This document shows, piece after piece, positions 45,601 through 55,452 of a stretch of 64,000 nucleotides of DNA (position 1 is its first letter; each line of letters begins with the position of its first letter). This DNA is from Aradus depressus (lineage: Eukaryota; Arthropoda; Insecta; Hemiptera; Aradidae): the NCBI GenBank assembly GCA_963662175.1, contig OY759221.1, positions 17,512,027 through 17,576,026 of the forward strand, given 5' to 3'. A model generated the notes under the pieces. It was not told the DNA's origin. It saw nothing but the letters and a program-made list of their open reading frames with translations, and did not search any database. Position numbers and translations under genes: made by a program.

Positions 45601-48210
45601 AGTAAAAATTATTATTTACATCAAAATAAGGTTCTAATTGAAATTAAAATACCAAATGAAAAATTAATGTGTGTTCTGGGGAAAAGACCAACACTGATTG
45701 TATTCAATTTTGATGAAATGATGACAAATTAAAATATGGTAATTCACTGACTGACAATAAAATATAGATTAAATATGGGAATTGTTCTTAATACAACACA
45801 TAAATTTACAGGGGAAAATCGTGTTTTAGGATAATGTGATAGAAATATATGAAGCATATATATATTTTTAAATGAAATAAATTCTTTATTCTTTTTTTTC
45901 TTATTCTTTTTTTTTCTTTATTCTTTCTTTTTTTCTATTTTTATTCTTATTCTTTTTTTTTTCTTTATTCTTTCTTTTTTTCTATTTTTATTCTTTCTTT
46001 TTTATCTTTTTTTTTTTCTTTATTCTTTTTTCCTTATTTTTTTTTTCCTTTATTCTTTTTTTTCTTATTATTATTATTTTTTTTTTTCCTTTATTCTTTT
46101 TTTTCTTCTTCTTATTTTTTTTATTCTTTCTTTTTTTTTTCTTACTGTGTAGAGTGCTTTGTGCACTGGAAACAGAAATAAAGATTTTTTTTTTATAAAT
46201 ATAACGAAGTATATTTATATGGTGTAAAATGAAATATATGTGATGTAACCATAATAAAACTTATATCAATCACATTTTTACAGATCACTCTCCTCCTCCC
46301 CCTCTTAAATCTATTTCATTCTGCCACTACTGGCTATATGAAAGTAATGTGTTGACATTACCGGGTTTATTTGTTTCATTGTACAGCGTGCCTTTCTTAT
46401 ATTTAATAATGCCAGTTTGATATGAATTTGAGAGGGGGAAGGATAGGGAGAGTGATCTGTGTTAAAACGTTGTTGATATAAGAAAGCCCTGTTATGGCCA
46501 CATTTATTTTTTATTAATTAATAAAAAACTACATTCGTTACAATTTAAACATTTTGACTATTTCCTTCAGACATATCTTCTCAAATTGCATATGTAAATT
46601 CAAGGCCAACACCTATTAATTTCCAGCGGAATCAGCCGAAGGGGAGGGGCCGAAAATCCCGATACCTACACATGTAATGAATGTATCGACATTATTTATA
46701 TTTAAATACAAAAACTTCATTAGGATGACACCTATTAATTTTCCTCGAAATCGTTCAATGGATAGGAGGGGACCATAGAAGAGGAATTCGATTTAAATAC
46801 TCTAATCGCATCGTAATGAATGTATCGACACAAAATTTAGTATGAGGTTTCAGAGACCACTATGAAATTCAAATATTGAGTCCCAATAGCCTAAACGGTC
46901 GATTAGCTTTGGAGGGAGAGCGGAAACGTAATTGAATATTTCCTCCTGGGGAAGTACATAGGATAGAGAATATTGGAGATGTGAATTCATTATTTTCTTG
47001 GTGCGATTTCCAAAAATCTACTTTCGTTACTTAAGGTGTAATTGTCTATTGAATTTTAATTTTTTTGCAGGCTTCGTGGACAGGGTTGCTACTGGGAAGA
47101 GTGATGAAGTTAATGCAAGAAGGAACTATTCAGATAAAATTAACAAAGAAAAGTATCGTAAGTATAAGTAAAGCTTTTAGAGAGTTTTATATTATTATAA
47201 ATTGACTATATTTTGTTATATTATAAAATTCACAATCTTTAATTATGTTATAATACATTCACAATATTTAATTATATTATAATAAATTGACATTATTTAA
47301 TTATATTGTAATTAATTCCCAATATTTAATTATATCGTCGGTGATAGTTGAAGACCGCGTAAGAGCAGGTTGTAAAAACTGCGTAACAGCAATAGTCGCA
47401 AAATTGAAATATCGCGCCAACAGATTCGCTTATATTAGATCTTACGCGATTTGAAATAGCCAATAGAGAACCTCGTTTTTGCTATTGTAATATTGAATTA
47501 TCATCGTTTTCGCTATTGTAATATTGAAACAACGTTATTCTAGAACAAGTCGCAACACGGTTAGTGTGTGCTCCCAATTATAATTATTTTGTCCTGAATA
47601 GTTATCAAGTATGTACATTGTGTTTATCGTATTTTTAATATTATTACTATGCCTAAGTGATATGGAGAGTTTAAATTAAAATTACCCATATCCTCCTTAC
47701 CCAAGGCCTTAGGAGGTTAAATCATTTGATTATTTCAGTTTAAGATGTAGTTCCGCGGTCTTGATATTACGGAGTTTTGGTATTATAGTCACTTACGCGG
47801 TATTGCAATGAATAATAAATAAATAAATGACTACACAGAATCTAAACAAGCTATTGGTAAATTTATGTCACATACTTAAGAAAGTAGCCCTAAACAAGTA
47901 TCAAACAAGTTCAGTCGGAAAAGTACATTCAAATGGTCAAGATATTACCTTTTTTCTTCGTACTGTAAAATCGTGAAAAAGCTGTTACGCGCTATTTACA
48001 AACTGCTCTTACGCGGTCTTGTACTATCACCGACGATATTACAATAAATTCAGAATATTTTATTATATTATAATAAATTCACAATATATGTTCTGTTCAG
48101 AGTTGGTGGAGCGGGTCAAGAAGTTCCAACAAAGAGTTGATATGTCTCACAAAAAAGCGGAAGGTTATCACACATTGATTCGAAAATATCTTGTTGAGGC
48201 TCGAGACTGA
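42514..48210 (+). CDS. Four-exon host gene, uncharacterised 160-residue protein
   Basis: Coding exons 42514-42689, 43946-44055, 47071-47157 and 48101-48210 are each bounded by pyrimidine-rich AG acceptors and GT donors. They join in one frame with no stop until TGA at 48208: phases 2, 1, 1. The first 95 or so residues are rich in Ser, Arg, Pro and Gly and look disordered. The last 60 are charged and helix-like (SDKINKEKY, VERVKKFQQRVDMSHKKAEG). No known domain is recognised. The ATG at 42514 has A at -3; the 12 bases before it follow an acceptor, so a non-coding first exon probably lies upstream. In exon 1 another frame is open for 34 codons, so its frame is the least certain part. The introns hold RepA, SINE, LINE and MITE insertions. 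Confidence 0.75.
42740..43330 (+). repeat. RepA copy in host intron 1
   Basis: The most complete RepA copy: from GGTGAATCACCGGCAATGTA through three 'cattcattac/atcgg' sub-blocks to GATCGATAATATAACTTCTC. The sub-blocks suggest RepA contains an internal duplication. Confidence 0.7.
43474..43820 (-). mobile_element. SINE in host intron 1, with target-site duplication
   Basis: Perfect 13-bp duplication AAAAGTTGTTATG (43461-43473 and 43821-43833). Full length, antisense to the gene. The tail is degenerate (GGTTGGTTTGGTTTTATG on the plus strand). Confidence 0.95.
43946..44055 (+). CDS. Host gene coding exon 2
   Basis: Acceptor TTATGTTTTAG at 43945, donor ACAG|GTAACA at 44056. It encodes PRLPGVRSIGSRNMPESHIA and on to GGKKFKETG. 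The SINE at 43474-43820 lies about 125 bp before the acceptor. Confidence 0.75.
44526..44843 (+). pseudogene. LINE-type ORF2 C-terminal zinc-finger fragment (host intron 2)
   Basis: The frame carries FVCPMCYSPCKEDLYHFLIT then CPKY, a C-x2-C ... H-x4-C finger like those that end many LINE ORF2 proteins. It ends in TAA within AAATAAATAAATAAATA. The RT is absent. It is different from the R1-like and Jockey-like copies; its clade is uncertain. Confidence 0.55.
45185..45570. repeat. RepA copies, opposite orientation
   Basis: About 45185-45400 reads as minus-strand RepA (TATTTTCAGCCAAATCGGCC) and about 45410-45570 as plus-strand RepA ending GATTATATAACTTTCCCTAT. Confidence 0.6.
45885..46140. repeat. 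Pyrimidine-rich (TTATTCTTT)n microsatellite-like tract
   Basis: Irregular repeats of TTTATTCTTTTTTTTCTTA over about 250 bp, in host intron 2. Confidence 0.9.
46225..46515. mobile_element. RepB MITE
   Basis: AATATATGTGATGTAACCAT at the left and inverted related sequence at the right; inside both arms a pyrimidine/purine stretch (CTCCTCCCCCTC / GAGAGGGGGAAGG) and AATGCCAGT..TTGATATGAAT. A roughly 290-bp fold-back element in host intron 2. Confidence 0.65.
46585..46960 (-). repeat. RepA copy
   Basis: Minus-strand copy, with CAGCGGAATCAGCCGAAGGG, CGACACAAAATTTAGTATGA and CTCCTGGGGAAGTACATAGG. Confidence 0.65.
47071..47157 (+). CDS. Host gene coding exon 3
   Basis: Acceptor AATTTTTTTGCAG at 47070; strong donor TATC|GTAAGT at 47158. 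It encodes FVDRVATGKSDEVNARRNYS and NKEKY. Confidence 0.78.
47335..48036. mobile_element. 702-bp MITE with TA target in host intron 3
   Basis: About 60-bp inverted ends: TCGTCGGTGATAGT at the left and its inverse at the right, followed by AGACCGCGTAAGAGCAG in both. TA lies outside both ends (47333-47334, 48037-48038). No ORF. The ends sit within about 180 bp of exon 3 and 65 bp of exon 4, so the element makes up most of the intron. Confidence 0.82.
48101..48210 (+). CDS. Host gene coding exon 4 and stop
   Basis: Acceptor GTTCTGTTCAG at 48100. It encodes LVERVKKFQQRVDMSHKKAE and ends VEARD before TGA. A canonical AATAAA is not seen close downstream; CATAAATG at about 48230 is a weak candidate signal. 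Confidence 0.75.
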
Positions 48211-48339
48211 AGAGAATGGCTGGCTAAACCATAAATGTAATTTTGTATTAGTTCATATAACGAAGACAACAGCTTCCAAATACATATTTGTTTGAATTAT
48301 CGTTTATTTATTCTTAGATGTTAGTCTTCTGGAAAAACC

Positions 48340-48505
48340 GTGAGCACGCCGTCCTTCGGATTTGATGTTAAACGATAGTCCCGAGCCTGTACGATATCAG
48401 GGACTTGTTAAAACCCCCACCTGAGGTGAATAAACCTGGGTAGGTAAAATTTATGTACTCTCATAGTAGAGTCATGTTCACCAGAGCGATCTCGTAGTAG
48501 GCGAT
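48340..48505 (+). mobile_element. SINE, old fragment
   Basis: GTGAGCACGCCGTCCTTCGG core, AATAAACCTGGGTAGG and a shortened 3' end. Confidence 0.72.
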
Positions 48506-48715
48506 ATATAATATATAATTAATAGAACAAAAATACTAATTTAATCTTGATTTTAATGCAAACAATTTTTTGATTTAACAAATTTTTGGAAATGATTGAA
48601 AATACCATTAATAATATAACCTCATCTCCTCCATTAATATTTTACCTTAATAATAAATCATTATTCGCTAAATAATATTATTTCATTATATTATTATTAT
48701 ATAATTATTTACTTT
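48506..48715. other. AT-rich, no gene
   Basis: Nothing recognised. Confidence 0.4.
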
Positions 48716-48717
48716 TA

Positions 48718-49010
48718 GGAATTTTTTTACGGCGTCATATTGCCCTATTAGCGTTTTTTTGTCGCTCTGGTGGACATCAGCCTGACTCAATTAAAGGAAC
48801 CATAAGTTTTGGCTACCCTGGATTTTTATTCACAGACATGATCTCATACAGCTTTGGGACCATCGCTTAACGTTCAATCCGAAGGACAGCGTACTCAATT
48901 TTTTCACTTCCCTAATAATAAAATCTATTGGCCTCGGCTGGGTTTTGAACTCGTGATTTTGAATTTAATAAGCGAGTTGAAATACTTCTGTGCTACCGGC
49001 GCTTTTTTTT
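48718..49010 (-). mobile_element. SINE, diverged
   Basis: Minus-strand copy with GGCGTCATATTGCCC at the 3' part and TACCGGCGCTTT at the 5' end. Confidence 0.75.
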
Positions 49011-49087
49011 TTCTTTTTCTTTTTTAGATCAGGGAATCGGGAAACATTAATTTCTGATGAAAACATAAAATTTCTGATTGAATAAAC

Positions 49088-49275
49088 TACGGCTGTAGTT
49101 CAGTGGTATGCGTGCTTGCTTACTGAGCTAAAGTTCGTGGGTTCGCAATCCAACTAAGAGACCCTTAGTTTATTTTTCTGGGAGGTAAAATAAACTTAAG
49201 GTACTTGTTAATGACCCCTACCCTAGAGAGCGTCGCAAGAGCCGTCTGGTAGTGGGCGATATGACTATAACTTTA
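49088..49275 (+). mobile_element. SINE, internally deleted
   Basis: GGCTGTAGTTCAGTGGTATG head, B-box GTGGGTTCGCAATCC, then a jump over the core to GGTACTTGTTAATGACCCCT and GTGGGCGATATGAC. Confidence 0.78.
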
Positions 49276-49662
49276 CTTTGTACTATGGGGAAGTATAAAT
49301 AACAAGGATAAAAAATAAATTCCTATAAAAGTAATGATGTTATTAGGGACAATGTAATATTGGGATGTTAGTGTTTTCTAGTTGGATGCACCCCAGAGTC
49401 CCCCCTTCTGATAGCAGCTATGACCAGAAAGCGACCATAGACAACCATTGTCTCCCCCTTCAGCAGTATTATCAATTTAAGTGCTGTCTGGTAGGGTCCT
49501 AACTTGGTACAGTTGCAATCTGGCTCTCTTCCAAAATAGGCTCTGAGCAGTGGGCCGCATCAAAGTACCCTCCTTTAAGATCATCTTGAGTGGGTTCAAA
49601 ACATGTCTAGACCCTTAGATCCATGGCATAGTGGTCACAATCCGGTCCACTCCGCATTATCT
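49276..49662. other. No gene recognised
   Basis: GC-richer between 49380 and 49640; no motif or terminal repeat identified. Confidence 0.4.
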
Positions 49663-49992
49663 AGTTAATCTCAGATAATATAATATACCTTTGAATACAT
49701 TAATTAATGACGATGAAAAATAATATATGTGATGTGGTCATTAAAGAACTTTCTTATACCAACCACGCTTACACATCACCCTCTCTCCCCCATCCCCTTC
49801 TCAAAATCATTTCATAATGGCATTACTGGGTATAAGAGAATAATGTTGGACATCAGGTATTTTCTTTATTCTATTGCACAGCATAATTCTGAGAGAGACT
49901 TTCTTACATCCAGTAATGGCAGTATGAAATGATTTTGAGATGAGGGAAGGGTAAAGAAAGTCTTATAATCGCCACATCACATATATTATGTT
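49663..49992. mobile_element. RepB MITE with long inverted arms
   Basis: AATATATGTGATGTGGTCAT at about 49722 and its inverse at about 49990; both arms contain the TCTCAAAATCATTTCAT / inverse stretch. The extra left part (TAATCTCAGATAATATA, 49664 on) has its inverse only at 51095-51118. Confidence 0.7.
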
Positions 49993-50702
49993 CTTCAAAA
50001 CAGCACTTGACTATGTAGTAACTACAGTTTATAGTAATGTGCTTATCCTAACAGACAGCAAGAGCTCCATTATCAAACTGTCCAACGTGCGAGTGGAGGC
50101 CTCGGTGAACCACCTGATAGTGGGGATCCTGGAGCGTCTCCGAAATTTGTCCCAGCAAGGAAGAAACATACATTTTGCCTGGGTGAGGGCTCACTCGGGA
50201 ATTGTTGAGATGGTCGACAGTCAGCTACTGAGTACCAGGAGGTAAGCTCTCGGTATAAAGTCCCAGTGACTGACCTATATACGAACTTTAACCAAGATCT
50301 CAGAGCCGCTTGGCAAAGAGTATATGATGCGAGCGATAAGGGATAATTTTATAAGTCAGTCGATCCACTTGTAGGAATACCATCCTGGTTCCGAAAATCT
50401 AACAGATCAGAAAATTTGTTAAAAATCTCTGCAGAGTCAGATCAAATCATGCACTTTGTCGTAAATATTTGCATAGGATCGGCAAAAGTGAGACTCCTTT
50501 CTGTGAGGACTGTGCAATGACCGAGGATCTAGAGCATATTATCATGTGTTGCAGTAAGTATTCGTATTCAAGGACCAAATTGATAAATAAGGTACTGAAG
50601 ATCACAAAGAATACCCCTAGTTACATGGACCTGCTCAGGCTTCCCAATCTCCATTCCGATAATTTATATTCATTTTTCCAGGAGATAGGCGTGGACTTTT
50701 AA
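49988..50702 (+). pseudogene. LINE ORF2 RNase H and C-terminal zinc-finger relic
   Basis: First frame: ILTDSKSSIIKLS and IHFAWVRAHSGI, the ribonuclease H motifs T-D-S and the W-V-x-A-H-S-G of I/R1-type elements. Further on, in another frame, FCEDCAMTEDLEHIIMCCSK, a C-x2-C/H/C finger, ending with TAA at 50702. Stops between the two show decay. Confidence 0.72.
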
Positions 50703-50744
50703 GGTTTACTCAAAACCCCTGATAACTGCCGAACTAATGAAGAT

Positions 50745-50945
50745 AGTTATTGTGACTCATGCCCGGGCTTTAACTTCGAGAGCATATCGCCTGCTACCAG
50801 TGCTTTCTTTTGTCACTCTGTTGGGCATGAGACCGACTCTACTATAGCAGTCTTAAATTTTGCCTACCCTAAATTTTTATTCACCTAGAGTAGGGAGTCT
50901 TTAACGAGTACCTGACATCGTGCAAGCTCGGGATCATCGCTGATG
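50745..50945 (-). mobile_element. SINE 3' part
   Basis: Minus-strand SINE from an AACTA-type tail (AGTTATTGTGACTCATGCCC) to the GGATCATCGCT core edge; the head is absent. Confidence 0.78.
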
Positions 50946-50949
50946 TCCA

Positions 50950-51118
50950 CACATTACTTTCTTATACCAGTAAAGCCAGTATGAAATTATTTTGGGAAGG
51001 AGAGGGGGAGAGAGGAATGTGTAAGGGTGGTTGGTATAAGAAAGTTCTGTAATGATCACATGTATTATTTTTCATCGTCATTAATTAATGTAATCAAAGG
51101 TATATTATCTGAGATTTA
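50950..51118 (-). repeat. RepB right arm
   Basis: ACTTTCTTATACCAGTAAAGCC to TTTTTCATCGTCATTAATTA and TATTATCTGAGATTTA. It is the inverse of 49664-49740, so LINE and SINE pieces may have entered one larger RepB element. Confidence 0.65.
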
Positions 51119-51689
51119 CTACACCTTATATTTAAGCAAATATAAGGTTCACTTTCCAGAGCGATAATACATTCAGAACACATTGTAAAACAAATATTTA
51201 ATTATAAACCCCATTCGAATTTGAATAAGAGCGTAAATTCCCTTGCGTTAATGTCCATGGCTCATGGGATAAAGGCACTTTGAAAGGGACAACTTGGATG
51301 GTAAAGGAAGGAGTTTAATCCATAATCAGGTTATGATCCTCTCTGAACGGGAGCTACGTGGAAGGTGGAAATTCGCCTATAAAAAGGGTCTTACACGAGC
51401 AATATGTTCCTGGGGGAAGCAACTGAGAGGGCAGGATTAGGGAGGGGGCTAAAGTATGAAAAACTGTTGGTTCTATCCTTTGAATTATTGTATGAGATAT
51501 GGGATGGAGACAGGCTCTCCAGTCGTACTTCTCCAGGCTTCATTCCTCAACGTTGGCGCTCTCCCTTCTCAAAGTCTACAAAATACTTGAAACAAAAACT
51601 TCCCTCCTCAGTTTTTTCCCCAACATTTGTTTTCTGTTTCTTTCGTCGTTTGGAAAGAAACCTTGAGTAATCATTCATATCTGTAAGGA
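51119..51689. other. Unassigned, GC-richer
   Basis: The 88-codon frame at 51404-51670 has no recognised motif. Confidence 0.4.
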
Positions 51690-52057
51690 TTTGAATGATC
51701 ATATCTCCAGCCCATTCAGCCCTCAGAACTCGTGAGTTTTTCGCCAAACACTCGATCACTCTTCTTCCCCATCCCCCCTACTCACCTGACCTTGCTCCTT
51801 GTGACTTTTTCTTGTTCAAAAGACACTTGAAAGGAAGAAGATTTGAGACGATTCCCGAGATTAAGATTAGAAGCAGCTGAAGGACATTACAAAAGAAGCG
51901 TACCAGGACTGTTTCAACAAGTTAAAACACCGTTGGAATAAGTGTGTGCGTGGGGGAGGAGAGTACTTTGAAGGGGACCCAGACATGTAACTTCTAAATA
52001 AAGTATATTTTGTTTTATGACGTCAGTCCTCGTATTTTTTGAACAGACCTCGTATTT
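51690..52057 (+). pseudogene. Mariner transposase C-terminal part and 3' end
   Basis: The frame at 51695-51880 contains HSITLLPHPPYSPDLAPCDF, a mariner hallmark holding the third catalytic Asp (PCDFFLF). The preceding PAHSA motif is present, but the Asp-Asn normally before it is changed (MIISPAHSA), so the second catalytic residue looks lost. A frame change follows; the later part (about 51885-51990) still reads like the mariner C-terminus. TCGTATTTTTTGAACAGACC near 52030 is a plausible 3' end. Confidence 0.85.
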
Positions 52058-52134
52058 AGTCGGTCAGAAATACGATGTTCAGTTTTCACCAAAGCTTCAT
52101 GTATTCGGCGAATCAACTGATTTAAAAATATATA

Positions 52135-52215
52135 TTATTTATATGCGGCCATTACAGGACTTGCTTCTATCAACCACGCTGACAGATTACTCTTTCTCTC
52201 CCTTTTTTCTATAAT
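52135..52215 (+). repeat. RepB arm fragment
   Basis: GCGGCCATTACAGGACTTGC, CAACCACGCTGACAGATTAC and the pyrimidine stretch match one RepB arm. Confidence 0.6.
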
Positions 52216-52242
52216 TTATTTATGTATATATAAAATTGTCAT

Positions 52243-52536
52243 AGAGGGCGCCGGTAGCTCAGTGGTATGCGTGCTTGCCTTCTGAGCTCAAGGTCGTGGG
52301 TTCGAAACTAGGCCGAGGCCCTTAGTTTATTTTATCTGCGAGGTAAGAGCACGCCGTCCTTCGGATGAGACGTTAAGCGATGATCCCGAGCCTGTACGAT
52401 GTCAGACTCTTGCCCTAGGTGAATAAATTTAGGACTCCCATAGTAGAGTCGGGCTCATGTCCACCAGAGTGACGAAAGAGCGCTCTGGTACATGACCTCG
52501 TAGTTGAAGCCCGGGCATGAGTCATAATAACTAACT
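52243..52536 (+). mobile_element. SINE with target-site duplication, AACTA-type tail
   Basis: 10-bp duplication AAATTGTCAT (52233-52242 and 52537-52546). The head, with good A- and B-boxes, the core and the 3' block are present; parts between core and 3' block are deleted. Ends ATAACTAACT. Confidence 0.93.
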
Positions 52537-52574
52537 AAATTGTCATTGTTTTCTTGCTCTTTCTATATTTCGAA

Positions 52575-52625
52575 CATTGGGACCTGATGAAGGGACGTAA
52601 GAACGTCCAGAAATATCGTCGTGGT
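52575..52625 (+). other. Penelope-like motif (tentative)
   Basis: GGGACCTGATGAAGGGACGT and CCAGAAATATCGTC resemble the conserved non-coding phrase of Penelope-like elements. No protein nearby. Confidence 0.25.
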
Positions 52626-52649
52626 AAAGACACTTCCGGAAGAGTTACT

Positions 52650-52976
52650 CAGTAGAGTACCGAATAATTCGGACACCAATTATCCAGACATCCGGTTAAT
52701 TTGGACGAGATTTAAAAAAAAAAAAACTAATTAAAATTTAGTAAACTAAAAATTTAATTTAGTGAGCGGTAAGTACGAAAATAATTCAAAAAGAGGGTTT
52801 CACTTGACTTCCTCAGTTGGCTATGATGAAAAAATGCCGACAAAGAAAACGCTAAATATTTACGCTTATATTTAAAAAAATATTTTAAAATATTTATCAT
52901 GTGCATTTTACAGCAAATTCCGTTTAATCCGGACTGAGTACGGTCCCAACTAGTCCGGATTAGCGGGACTCTACTG
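52650..52976. mobile_element. Pogo-like MITE
   Basis: CAGTAGAGTACCGAATAATT at the left and CAGTAGAGTCCCGCTAATCC, inverted, at the right; TA follows the right end, TACT precedes the left. 327 bp, no ORF. Distinct in sequence from the Tigger-like element at 21912. Confidence 0.65.
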
Positions 52977-53024
52977 TACAAATATTTACCTCAATTTTTA
53001 TTAAACTAAAAAAAGTATCTACTG

Positions 53025-53340
53025 TTTTTTAACCCCCGAGGCAAAAGGAGGGGTGTTATAAGTTTGAAGTCTTTGTCTGCGTGTGTGTGACATCGTGTGT
53101 CTGTCTGTGGCATCGTAGCTTCGAGATGGCTGAACCGATTTCAAAGCGGTTTTATTGTTTCAAAAGCTTGTCGTTGCAAGATGGTTCTTAGCCATGTTTG
53201 GTGGAAATCGGGTATGCCGTTTCCAAGATCTTCAGGTTTCATCAGAGCTTGTATAAGGATCTCGGCCTCTATTACAGCTAGAGACTTGTAGTTTGAGCTC
53301 AAATGTTTATAAGGCCAAGCCCTCCAAGGTTTCAGTATAA
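53025..53340 (+). repeat. Probable interspersed repeat
   Basis: Begins ACCCCCGAGGCAAAAGGAGG and TGTTATAAGTTTGAAG, then a TGTCTGTCTGTGGCATC stretch and CTGAACCGATTTC. I recall similar phrases as an interspersed repeat in other insects, but cannot assign a class. Confidence 0.35.
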
Positions 53341-54639
53341 AAACATTGTCGGTTTTTTCTTAAATTTTCAATTTAACTTTTTTATTATGTAATTAATTTT
53401 TTATTAATTTCATTTTATTTTTTAATAGTATTATTATTACAAATCATATGTGTGCCAGACTCAAATAGTTATAGCTATTTATGTATCTAATGTATAAGCT
53501 ATCTTAATGTATCTTGTTGAGTCCTTGTTAAGTTCTCTCTACTCTGACTAGCACGACACTGTTCTGCTCTCTTCTCTCCCTGCCCTGCCAGGGTCCGCTC
53601 CATGCTGTTGTACTCTGCCAACTTCAGGTCCACTTGTCCTGTCTCTCACTCGGTTAAAATTCAATGCAGTCAGGTTCATTTCATCAACACTTTATTATTC
53701 ATTTATTTTTATTTTATTTTTCTTGTATATTACGAGAATATTTTTTATTTTAGTCACTTTTTCTTATCATTTATTTATTTTATTTTTTTCTCTTTCTTTT
53801 TTTTGTATTGCTTCTCTACATTTTCTTTATTTTTAGGGATTCTTCTATCTTAATATGTACCTACTTTATTAATTTATCGAGTCACTGTCATGTCCATCCT
53901 CTTTATTATTGTTGATTATATCTAAGTATATATATTTGCTTTTCTACTGACTGCTCCCCTCCCACGCTCAGACTCCGCAGCTACAACGTAGACTAGTCTG
54001 GGAGGAGGTAGCCTATTTATCATTTGTCTTATTTTGTAAAGATTTAAAGGTATTGAATAATAATAAAAAAAAAAAAAAAAAGAGTACATTCTTATAATGT
54101 ATCCTATTACCATGTATTGGTTTAACGGAAATAAATATTATTATTATTATTACTCCTGATGGAGTTAGAGGGAGAGCGAAAACTTAGTTCATTGGTGATT
54201 CACTTTTTTTTGTTGTTTTTTTTTCACCTGAAACCAAAAGTGGAAAGTGGTAATCATTGTTGAGAAGGACTCTCTTATCAAAAGAGGTCCTTTCACAAAA
54301 TGAGGGTTTGGAGATATAGGAGAAGAAAGACAAAAATTGGTCTCCGTTCCTAAAGGATAAAGGGCCGACTGATATATGCCCCCTTTATATCGATATATCC
54401 TATATTGGATAAGTTTGAAAGTGTCCCAGCTGGTGAAGTATGTTTTATAACGTCATCAGCTATCCCTGGGATCTACAGAAACTGCTCCAATATCTGACGA
54501 ACCTCCTTCTTCCTATGTCTCCCTGCTTCTATTCACGACATTGGGACCCGGATAAAGATCTTTAACGGCTTTTATATCCCCCAATACCATCTCGAATATA
54601 TACATTCTGATCAGTTCGATTAAGGATAACCTACGTATA
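53341..54639. other. No gene; AT-rich with GC patches
   Basis: Patches at 53520-53670 and 53940-54010 are GC-richer but unrecognised. An A run at 54063-54081 follows TATTGAATAATAATA and may mark the tail of an unidentified retroelement. A RepA start word lies at about 54165-54200. Confidence 0.4.
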
Positions 54640-54790
54640 CATAAGGCTTGTGTCGTCAACGTCGTCAAGCAATGTATTTCCCCAGTATGCATTCACCAAT
54701 TATAATCGATCGTTTCGGCTAAAAATTAATAGTTGAATCATTTTAAATTTAGTTATTCATTACATCGGCAGTTATTAGAGTAAAAAAAAA
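54640..54790 (+). repeat. RepA fragment
   Basis: GTATTTCCCCAGTATGCATT, CCGATCGTTTCGGCTAAAA-type and TTCATTACATCGGCAGTTAT words. Confidence 0.6.
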
Positions 54791-55288
54791 ATTTAATAAA
54801 ATATTGTCTATTTCACAAAGTATATATAATATGGGAGTACATTCGGTATTGCCACCATCTTCAGTCACGACTTAACATACTAAATGGAAGTTCCACCAGT
54901 TTACAATCCAAACTGTCCTCTTTTTTCAGCCCCAAGGGGTTTTTCCTGTCCCTCCTATACAGTTAAATCTTAAAATACGGAAAACATTAAAAATCAAATT
55001 TTGAAATAATATTTATGTAGTATAATATTATGTTGTATGTACTGATTAGAATACAAATATATATATGCATAATAAATATATGAATCAAAATAAAAAATAC
55101 ATTAAATAAAGATAAACAGTTTTTCGAGGAAGTAGGTACGTATACAGAGAGACTGGAGGATTATATTATTGGCGATAAAAGGGATGAATATTTGTGATTG
55201 GTCTGATTGTTCATACAATTTCCTTTTTGTAGTGAAAGATATTTAATTATATCTATGTGCTTTAAAATATCCCCACAAAAAGGGTGCC
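54791..55288. other. AT-rich, no gene
   Basis: Nothing recognised. Confidence 0.4.
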
Positions 55289-55452
55289 ATAATGAAAGAT
55301 ATTTAAGTGACTTTAGTTATATTACATTGAATAGATAAAAAATGAATTTAATTCCTTACAAGGGATATGCCATAATGAAAGGATTTTGATTGATTAGACT
55401 CTATTTATATTAAATTGAATAAATAAAAAATGAATTTAATTTGGTTTCAGAC
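55289..55452 (+). repeat. Two tandem units of about 82 bp
   Basis: TGCCATAATGAAAGATATTT to AAAAAATGAATTTAATTCCT is followed at once by a second, diverged copy (TGCCATAATGAAAGGATTTT to ATGAATTTAATTTGG). Confidence 0.8.
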
